From JTS-AC122 sp041742635 (GTDB taxonomy: Bacteria > Planctomycetota > Phycisphaerae > Phycisphaerales > UBA1924), in the NCBI GenBank assembly GCA_041742635.1, contig JBGSIF010000165.1, forward strand, positions 1 to 29,329: a stretch of DNA of 29,329 nucleotides, in the 5' to 3' direction. Position 1 is the stretch's first letter; the number at the start of each line of letters is the position of its first letter. Position numbers and translations under genes: made by a program. Positions 24,546 through 29,329 of the stretch are shown here, in pieces. The notes beneath the pieces were generated by a model, which saw nothing but the letters and a program-made list of their open reading frames with translations, had not been told where the DNA came from and did no database searches.

Positions 24546-25454
24546 ATGGGCAAGACACGCGAGATCAAGAAGCGGATTAAGGCCGTCGGCAACATTCGTC
24601 GCATTACGAAGACGATGCAGATGATCGCGACGAGCAAGTTCGCGCGCGCACAGCAAAAAGCGACCGCGACCAAGCCTTACACGGAAGGGGTGTTCGATCT
24701 GGTGCGTCAACTGGCGGCGACGGCGGGGAACGTGACGCATCCGCTGATCGCCAAAGCCGCCGGGAGTGGCGCCGCGGGTGCTGGACGGGGCGGAAAGCCA
24801 ACTGACCCGACGAAGGAAGTGCTGCTCGTCATTACATCGGACCGCGGGCTGTGCGGGCCGTATAACGGCTCTCTGCTGCGCACCGCGATGGCGTACTTCC
24901 GAGATCACCCCGGGACACGGGACGGGGTGATTGAACTCGTGGGAAAAAAGGGTGCGGGATTCATGAAGTACAACGGGGTACGGATCGCCGAGCAGCACAC
25001 GCAGTTCGGGGACAAGCCAACCTACGAGTCGGTGGAGGCGTTGGCGCAGCGGTACATGGACCGGTTTATCGCGGGCGAGATTACGAGCGTTAAGGTGGTG
25101 TACATGAAGTACATCAGTGCGGGTCGGCAATCGGCGACGGTGCTGCAGTTGCTACCGCTCAATGCGCCCGCTCAGGAAGGGCCGAAGGCGACGGGAGTGG
25201 AGTACGAGTTCACCCCTCCGGCGGAGGAACTGCTGGGGAGCCTGATCCCGGCGGCGGTAAAGGCGACGCTGTACCAGGTATTCAACGATGCGATTGTGAG
25301 CGAGCACGTAGCCCGGATGGTGGCGATGAAAGCGGCAACGGACAACGCCGGAAAGATGGGCAAACGGCTTACACGGGTGTACAACCGAGCGCGGCAAGCG
25401 CAGATTACCACGGAACTCACGGAGATTATCTCGGGCGCGGCGGCGCTTGAATAG
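24546..25454 (+). CDS. atpG: F-type ATP synthase gamma subunit
   Basis: It forms the central rotor stalk of F1, turning inside the alpha/beta ring and coupling it to the c-ring. The 302-aa product has both diagnostic ends: N-terminal REIKKRIKAVGNIRRITKTMQMIATSKF (~5-32) and C-terminal MKAATDNAGKMGKRLTRVYNRARQAQITTELTEI (~262-295). The middle Rossmann-like part includes ITSDRGLCGPYN. An insert rich in Gly/Ala (GSGAAGAGRGGKP, ~residues 74-86) precedes it. Size is normal. No other ATP synthase gene lies in the window; normally atpG sits between atpA and atpD. ATG at 24546 has no clear Shine-Dalgarno sequence. All conserved ends are intact, so it is not a decayed copy. Confidence 0.96.
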   Translation: MGKTREIKKRIKAVGNIRRITKTMQMIATSKFARAQQKATATKPYTEGVFDLVRQLAATAGNVTHPLIAKAAGSGAAGAGRGGKPTDPTKEVLLVITSDRGLCGPYNGSLLRTAMAYFRDHPGTRDGVIELVGKKGAGFMKYNGVRIAEQHTQFGDKPTYESVEALAQRYMDRFIAGEITSVKVVYMKYISAGRQSATVLQLLPLNAPAQEGPKATGVEYEFTPPAEELLGSLIPAAVKATLYQVFNDAIVSEHVARMVAMKAATDNAGKMGKRLTRVYNRARQAQITTELTEIISGAAALE

Positions 25455-25760
25455 GACAAAGGTGGGTCCGGCGCGTGTGTCCGTGGTAAATACGACCTGA
25501 CCTTGCGGAGAGCGGCGGAGGACGCCGGATCGAGCGAGGCGGAACGAGATTGTTCATGGCGTTGGGTGGGGGACGGGACAATCGATCAAATCGAGCGGTA
25601 TTCACTGGAAATGGTTTCTTGACTGGCCCCGGCGGGTTGGAGCCGATAATCTCTCATGCCCCGAGGCGGGACAGGCCGACCACGCGCAGAAGCGATCCGG
25701 GCTTTGTCGTGGATCCGATGGTAAATAAGTCCGGCGGGCACAGGAAGGGACACGAGGCAC
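25455..25760. other. 306-base intergenic region upstream of mreB
   Basis: No gene is supported. The only possible promoter elements are TTGACT (25619-25624) and GATAAT (25645-25650), separated by 20 bases, longer than the usual 16-18. A small plus-strand frame (25550-25774) runs into mreB in another frame and has no coding character. The last 20 bases hold GGAAGGG and GAGG before the mreB start. Confidence 0.5.
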
Positions 25761-26813
25761 TTGGGCATTCTTGATCGATTTTTGGGGCTGATCAGCATCG
25801 ACATGGGTATCGACCTGGGGACGTGCAACACCCTTGTCGCCGTGCGTGGGCAGGGGATCGTGCTGAACGAACCGAGCGTGGTTGCGGTGTGGAAGGGGAC
25901 GAATAAGGTACTGAAGAACGGCGAAGCCGTCGGGTGGATGGCCAAGGAGATGCTCGGCAAGACACCCGGCACGATCACCGCGATCCGCCCGCTGAAGGAC
26001 GGCGTGATCTCGGACTTCGAGATCACGGAAGCGATGCTGTCTTACTTCATCCGGAAAGTGATGGGTCGGAATCGGCTGGGGAAGCCGCGGGTGGTGATTT
26101 CGATCCCGTCGGGGATCACGGCGGTTGAGAAGCGGGCGGTGTTCGACTCGGCGGAACGGGCTGGAGCACGGCGGACGTATTTGCTGGAAGAACCGCTCGC
26201 GGCGGCGATCGGGGCGGGGCTGCCGTTCGCGGAGCCGACGGCGTCGATGATCGTCGATATCGGCGGCGGGACGACGGAGGTGGCGATCCTATCGCTGGGT
26301 GATATCGCGGTGTGCGAGTCGCTGCGAGTCGCTGGTGATGATCTGGACGAGGCGATCATCAACCACATGAAGAAGACCTATAACCTGATGATCGGTGAGC
26401 AGACGTCGGAGCGGATCAAGATCGAGATCGGCTCGGCGTCGCCGGTGGGTGAGGAGACGTCGCTGGAGGTGCGCGGGCGCGACATGATCTCCGGCCTGCC
26501 GCGCAAGACGGTGGTGACGAGCGAAGAGATCCGCGAGGCGCTGCAGGAGCCGGCGAGCGCGATCGTGGACGCAGTGACGCGGACGCTGGAGCGGGCCGAG
26601 CCGGAACTGGCGGCGGACCTGGTACTCAACGGGATCACGCTTGCGGGCGGCGGGGCATTGCTGCGCGGGATCAGCCAGTTGATCCAGAACGCCACGGGCC
26701 TGGACGTGAAGATCGCGGACGATCCGCTGACGTGCGTCGCCAGAGGGACGGCGATTTATCTGGAAAACATCGAGGAGTGGAAAGAGCATCTCGAGAACGA
26801 CACCGACGGGTGA
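25761..26813 (+). CDS. mreB: Rod shape-determining protein MreB
   Basis: This actin-like ATPase polymerises under the inner membrane and guides the elongation cell-wall machinery. The 350-aa product has the actin-fold motifs: phosphate 1 DMGIDLGTCNTLV (~14-26, with Cys where Ala is usual), phosphate 2 MIVDIGGGTTEVAIL (~160-174), and the adenosine motif TLAGGGALLRG (~294-304). It opens with GILDRFLGL, a short amphipathic membrane-binding-type start. This supports the TTG start at 25761, preceded by GGAAGGG (12 bases) and GAGG (3 bases). The ATG at 25803 would remove that segment. It heads mreBCD, with a repeat-bearing 138-base gap before mreC. Confidence 0.96.
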   Translation: MGILDRFLGLISIDMGIDLGTCNTLVAVRGQGIVLNEPSVVAVWKGTNKVLKNGEAVGWMAKEMLGKTPGTITAIRPLKDGVISDFEITEAMLSYFIRKVMGRNRLGKPRVVISIPSGITAVEKRAVFDSAERAGARRTYLLEEPLAAAIGAGLPFAEPTASMIVDIGGGTTEVAILSLGDIAVCESLRVAGDDLDEAIINHMKKTYNLMIGEQTSERIKIEIGSASPVGEETSLEVRGRDMISGLPRKTVVTSEEIREALQEPASAIVDAVTRTLERAEPELAADLVLNGITLAGGGALLRGISQLIQNATGLDVKIADDPLTCVARGTAIYLENIEEWKEHLENDTDG

Positions 26814-26833
26814 CCCCCCCTACCGATCGGTCA

Positions 26834-26938
26834 TGCGAGTTTTCCAACTCGCACGCGGATGCTGGATTCGGCGGACTATGGATACGAGGCGCGCGGACAG
26901 AGTGGAGGAGAGAGGGTGTGCGAGTTGGAAACTCTCAC
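26834..26938. repeat. Palindromic inverted-repeat element, copy B (between mreB and mreC)
   Basis: A perfect hairpin TGCGAGTT-TTCC-AACTCGCA lies at 26834-26853. Sixty-four bases on, at 26918-26938, the near reverse complement occurs: GTGCGAGT-TGGAA-ACTCTCAC, an 8-bp stem with one mismatch. The two hairpins therefore face each other and can also pair over their whole length. The TTTTCCAAC / GTTGGAAA core matches copy A at 18542-18594. It fills most of the mreB-mreC gap, so it would be transcribed in the operon. Confidence 0.65.
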
Positions 26939-26951
26939 TACGGATTGACGC

Positions 26952-27842
26952 ATGTCACGATCGTCGCACTGGTTCAATCCTCGCTCGACGCTGACGTTCA
27001 CGTCGGTGGTGCTGTTTGTGGTGGCGCTGTTGCCGGCGAAGGCGATCGAGTGGGTGGCGTTGATCGCGGAACCGGTGCGGTTTGTGGTGTACCCGGTACA
27101 GGAGCCGTTGAACAGGATGGTGCGGTGGATGCAGGGCACGCCGCTAGCACCGGCACCGGGATCCGTGGAGGAGTACATCGCCCGGCTGGCCGAGCGAGAC
27201 ACGCAGTTGCTCGCCGAGCGGGAACAGAACTCGCAACTCCGCGCCGAACTCGCCGAGTCACTGAATGTTCGGCGTCTGAACCCCGAGGCTCCACGCCGCG
27301 TGATCGCTCCCGTCGTGGGGGGCAGCGCGGACTTGTCGTCGGGGGTTCTTGCGGCGAAGGCCGGCGAGCGCGACGGCGTCGAGGTCGGCTCTTTTGTAGC
27401 GCACGCCGGGGTGGACCTGGTCGGGCGGGTCACCCGCGTCTCGGCGCGTTCGTGTCTCATATTGCCAATCACGCGGCGCGGTGCCGCCGCCAAGAACGCG
27501 CCGTACCTCACCGGAGTCATCATGCTCGGCGACCTGGACAAGGGCCCGCTGTGCGAACTCAAAGCCACCGGCGACGGCGCGCTCGAAGGCACCGTGCTGG
27601 ACCGGATCGGGACGCAGTCGTTCGCGGGCGTCGAGATCAAGCCCGGGATGTTGGTTCGGCTCGCGGACAAGACCTGGCCCAGCGGGTCGCAGATGCTCGT
27701 GATCGGCGAGGTGAAGTCGGTGGGGACCGAGCCGACGCTGCACCGCAAGGTGCGGGTGCAGCCGCGGGTGCGGCTTGATCGCGTCAGCGAAGTGTGGATC
27801 AGCGCCGCGGACACGACGGGCGGACAAGGAGGCAGGCCTTGA
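26952..27842 (+). CDS. mreC: Rod shape-determining protein MreC
   Basis: This is a bitopic inner-membrane protein whose periplasmic beta-domain links MreB/MreD to the elongation synthases. The 296-aa product has a short cytoplasmic start, one membrane helix (LTFTSVVLFVVALLPAKAI, ~14-32), a coiled-coil (EEYIARLAERDTQLLAEREQNSQLRAEL, ~73-100), and two small beta-barrels (~112-280) with the family-like VGRVTRVSARSCLILPI and KPGMLVRLADKTWPSGSQMLVIGEV. ATG at 26952 is used; the region before it lacks a strong Shine-Dalgarno sequence. Its TGA overlaps the TTG start of mreD (TTGA). The C-terminus, from ~280, is Gly-rich. Confidence 0.92.
   Translation: MSRSSHWFNPRSTLTFTSVVLFVVALLPAKAIEWVALIAEPVRFVVYPVQEPLNRMVRWMQGTPLAPAPGSVEEYIARLAERDTQLLAEREQNSQLRAELAESLNVRRLNPEAPRRVIAPVVGGSADLSSGVLAAKAGERDGVEVGSFVAHAGVDLVGRVTRVSARSCLILPITRRGAAAKNAPYLTGVIMLGDLDKGPLCELKATGDGALEGTVLDRIGTQSFAGVEIKPGMLVRLADKTWPSGSQMLVIGEVKSVGTEPTLHRKVRVQPRVRLDRVSEVWISAADTTGGQGGRP
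27826..27842 (+). promoter_or_regulatory. Strong Shine-Dalgarno and TTGA overlap that set the mreD start
   Basis: AAGGAGG at 27826-27832 lies six bases before TTG (27839-27841), and the mreC stop TGA is 27840-27842. The strong ribosome site with correct spacing is the reason for choosing TTG over an upstream in-frame start at 27794, which lies inside mreC. It suggests coupled translation from a weak start codon. Confidence 0.8.
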
Positions 27843-28402
27843 GGTGGCCCGTCGTCGTCATCTTCGGGTATGTGCTGCTGGGGCTTGAACTGACGGTCAA
27901 GCGGGCGCTGGCGATCGGGCCGCCCGGGGCGGCGTCCATCGCGCCCAGTTTCATCGTGCCGTTCATCGTGTTCCTGGCACTCTCGGCCCCTTTGGTGCCA
28001 ACCCTCTGGGTCGCGCTGGTGCTTGGGATCGCGGTGGATTTCTGCTCGCCGGATGAAGGCGGGGCGGTGTTCGTGATCGGCCCGCACGCGCTGGGGTACA
28101 TGGCCGGCGCGTATTTCGTCTTCACGATGCGTGGGCTCATGCGCCGGCACTGGCTGAGCCTGATCTTTCTTTCCGTGCTCGCGTGTGCCCTCGCGGAACT
28201 GGTCGTGGTGGCGTTCTACTCCGTGCGCGGGATGTACAACCCGTCGGGGTTCGTGGCGTGGCGCGAGTTGCTCCGCCGCGTGATGGGCGCGCTGTACACC
28301 AGTGCGACGGCGACGCTCCTCTCGGCGATTTTGCTCCCGATGTCCGGGCTCTTCGGATTCCAAGACCCGCACCAGCGGCGCTTCGCGGCGCGGCGGCACT
28401 GA
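27839..28402 (+). CDS. mreD: Rod shape-determining protein MreD
   Basis: This is a small polytopic inner-membrane partner of MreC in the elongasome. The 187-aa product has about five hydrophobic segments: WPVVVIFGYVLLGLEL (~3-18), FIVPFIVFLALSAPLVPTLWVALVLGIAVDF (~37-67), IGPHALGYMAGAYFVF, LSLIFLSVLACALAELVVVAFY, and a C-terminal one around SATATLLSAILLPMSGLF. The AVDFCSPDEGG stretch after the second hydrophobic region matches the conserved MreD G-x-x-x-D-x position. Identification rests on size, topology and its place after mreC. The TTG start is set by AAGGAGG and the TTGA overlap with mreC. It ends 39 bases from the convergent lipoprotein gene. Confidence 0.88.
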   Translation: MRWPVVVIFGYVLLGLELTVKRALAIGPPGAASIAPSFIVPFIVFLALSAPLVPTLWVALVLGIAVDFCSPDEGGAVFVIGPHALGYMAGAYFVFTMRGLMRRHWLSLIFLSVLACALAELVVVAFYSVRGMYNPSGFVAWRELLRRVMGALYTSATATLLSAILLPMSGLFGFQDPHQRRFAARRH

Positions 28403-28441
28403 ATGAGCCAATAAGCACTGACAAACTGCCCCGGCCTCACA

Positions 28442-28891
28442 TTATTGGTTGTTGGGTTCGTATCGCATTCCAAGTGTGGATGCGTCACCACCCCAAATAC
28501 GAACACGCAACGAAGCATTGGCACTGGACCCGAGGTTTTCGAGCAAGGCCGCTTCACCGACACCGAACGTAGCCGACGCGGCGTCTCCGGGTGCCAGCGC
28601 GACAATCTCAGTCGGCTTGCCGGCTGAGCCGCGTGAAACACGAACGGACGAAGTGCCCTTGTTCTCGATCGCAACGATGTATGTGTGACTCTGCCCTCCA
28701 CCAAGAACGAAGGTCTCCCTCTCCGGAATATTGAGATTGGAGGTAACGTCGGGTGATCGCCACGGGATGGTGGCCGGCTCGGTGTTCGTGCTCGTGGGCG
28801 AAGTCCGAGATTGGCACGACACCGCACAAAGAAGTGCGAACACACCGCTGCCGATCCAGAATATGCGTTGAGTGCTGGGATTGAGACGCAT
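28442..28891 (-). CDS. Small putative lipoprotein
   Basis: This 149-aa protein has a type II signal peptide: basic start, hydrophobic IFWIGSGVFALLCAV and a weak lipobox AVSC with the lipidated Cys at 26. A Ser/Thr/Pro-rich linker follows (~27-45), then a single beta-rich domain (~50-140, with ETFVLGGGQSHTYIVAIENKGTSSVRVS) that looks like an Ig or beta-sandwich fold. It would be membrane-anchored on the periplasmic side. I recognise no family. ATG at 28891 is chosen because GGAAA lies about 8 bases upstream and the signal is then well placed; the frame extends 44 codons further to 29023 without signal features. It is divergent from the gene at 28994, sharing ~100 bases of control region. Confidence 0.75.
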   Translation of the reverse strand: MRLNPSTQRIFWIGSGVFALLCAVSCQSRTSPTSTNTEPATIPWRSPDVTSNLNIPERETFVLGGGQSHTYIVAIENKGTSSVRVSRGSAGKPTEIVALAPGDAASATFGVGEAALLENLGSSANASLRVRIWGGDASTLGMRYEPNNQ

Positions 28892-28993
28892 CTGAGTTTC
28901 CTTTCGTACCGGTATTCGGAGCAGGCACGATATGGATTCAACCCGAACGAACGGCGAGGAACCGGCTAAACCCAAGCCGATACACTCTCGCCC

Positions 28994-29329
28994 ATGCAAC
29001 AGGCTTTTTTCTTCGACGATCACCGTGGGATCCTCGCGCCGCTGACAGATCTTCGCCCCGCGTGCGCCGTGCGCACCGGCGCATTGACCAGCATCGATCG
29101 CTTGCGTCGCGTGCTGAAACTCGATATCGCGGGCGTGCAGGTTCCTGAGCCGCTCGAAGCGATCGCCCGCGAAACGCTCGGCGTGCCGATCAACGACGCC
29201 GGCGCGCTGGGCATGAGCGACCGCGTGCTCTTCATTAGCTCCCGCTGCCCGCTCGCGTACGAACCGATCTCGTCGCTCGCGCCCGGCGAGTGCATCAAGG
29301 AATCCGGCTCGGGCGACATCATCGCGGCG
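28994..29329 (+). CDS. GlmU N-terminal-like sugar nucleotidyltransferase, 3'-truncated
   Basis: This is an open plus-strand frame from ATG 28994 to the window end, 112 codons. The start MQQAFFFDDHRGILAPLTDLRPACAVRTG matches the opening of 'putative sugar nucleotidyltransferase'/GlmU-like proteins (F-x-D-x-x-x-x-x-L-x-PLT-x-x-RP...-R-x-G). In these the PLT-x-RP segment begins a diverged nucleotidyltransferase domain, usually followed by a left-handed beta-helix acyl/acetyltransferase part; that part is beyond the edge. It is probably cytoplasmic and involved in making UDP-GlcNAc or a related activated sugar for the envelope. The reading is moderate because only the first third is visible. Confidence 0.78.
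   Translation, partial: MQQAFFFDDHRGILAPLTDLRPACAVRTGALTSIDRLRRVLKLDIAGVQVPEPLEAIARETLGVPINDAGALGMSDRVLFISSRCPLAYEPISSLAPGECIKESGSGDIIAA

Noticed and set aside
23972..24673. N-terminal extension of the xylB frame by 234 codons
   Set aside because: It overlaps the zinc-ribbon gene antisense and lacks FGGY features; the kinase fold begins at the GTG at 23971.
25550..25774. 74-codon plus-strand ORF before mreB
   Set aside because: It overlaps the mreB start in another frame and has no ribosome site or motif.
26876..28411. 511-codon minus-strand ORF opposite mreC and mreD
   Set aside because: It has no motifs and is Arg/His/Pro-rich; mreC and mreD are well supported on the plus strand.

Overview
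The window looks like chromosomal DNA from a planctomycete, most likely of the Phycisphaerae/Phycisphaerales group. The DNA is GC-rich. Two otherwise unrelated secreted proteins (10153-12168 and 18620-22171) end in almost the same 52-residue tail: two short EF-hand/dockerin-like motifs finishing in Gly-Cys, of the kind called GC-type dockerin anchors. One of them also carries GACC-type Cys-rich repeats, and a prepilin at 6002-6874 has the planctomycete-style H-X9-DG motif. I see no tRNA, rRNA, CRISPR array, insertion sequence or prophage. The taxonomic call is inference; no marker gene was placed on a tree.

Layout. 1-1244: two uncharacterised minus-strand genes. 1432-5742: birA (plus), converging on a translationally coupled minus-strand pair that encodes an LPG-synthase-type membrane protein and a GT-C-like membrane glycosyltransferase. 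6002-6874: prepilin-like pseudopilin with a palindrome-rich leader. 6849-9415: hom and a Cys/Met-metabolism PLP enzyme with overlapping start and stop codons, a threonine/methionine branch-point unit. 9416-10152: long gap with a structured leader. 10153-12168: PPC/Ig-like/VCBS surface protein with a clear terminator behind it. 12323-15635: coaE, a 706-base gap, then rho with a long disordered N-terminus. 15806-18370: exported TPR-type protein. 18620-22171: large secreted beta-propeller/di-heme cytochrome. 22340-23971: xylulokinase. 24033-25454: zinc-ribbon membrane protein, then an isolated atpG. 25761-28402: mreBCD. 28442-28891: lipoprotein. 28994-end: truncated GlmU-like nucleotidyltransferase.

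The strongest large-scale signal belongs to no single gene. The plus strand is strongly C-rich over about the first 13.5 kb whichever way genes point, and strongly G-rich from about 15.6 kb onward, again in both orientations. The sign change falls across rho. In bacteria this left-to-right change, with G richer on the leading strand, is what a replication origin gives; an inversion or assembly join is the main alternative. A second structure not explained by genes is a pair of related palindromic inverted repeats, one between convergent genes (18542-18594) and one inside the mre operon (26834-26938).

Most genes are housekeeping: biotin protein ligation, CoA synthesis, transcription termination, amino-acid synthesis, cell shape and ATP synthase. 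They are interleaved with envelope or exported proteins. No defence system or metabolic cluster that I can call undescribed is present; the most novel items are the skew switch, the repeat family, the composite cytochrome and the separated atpG.
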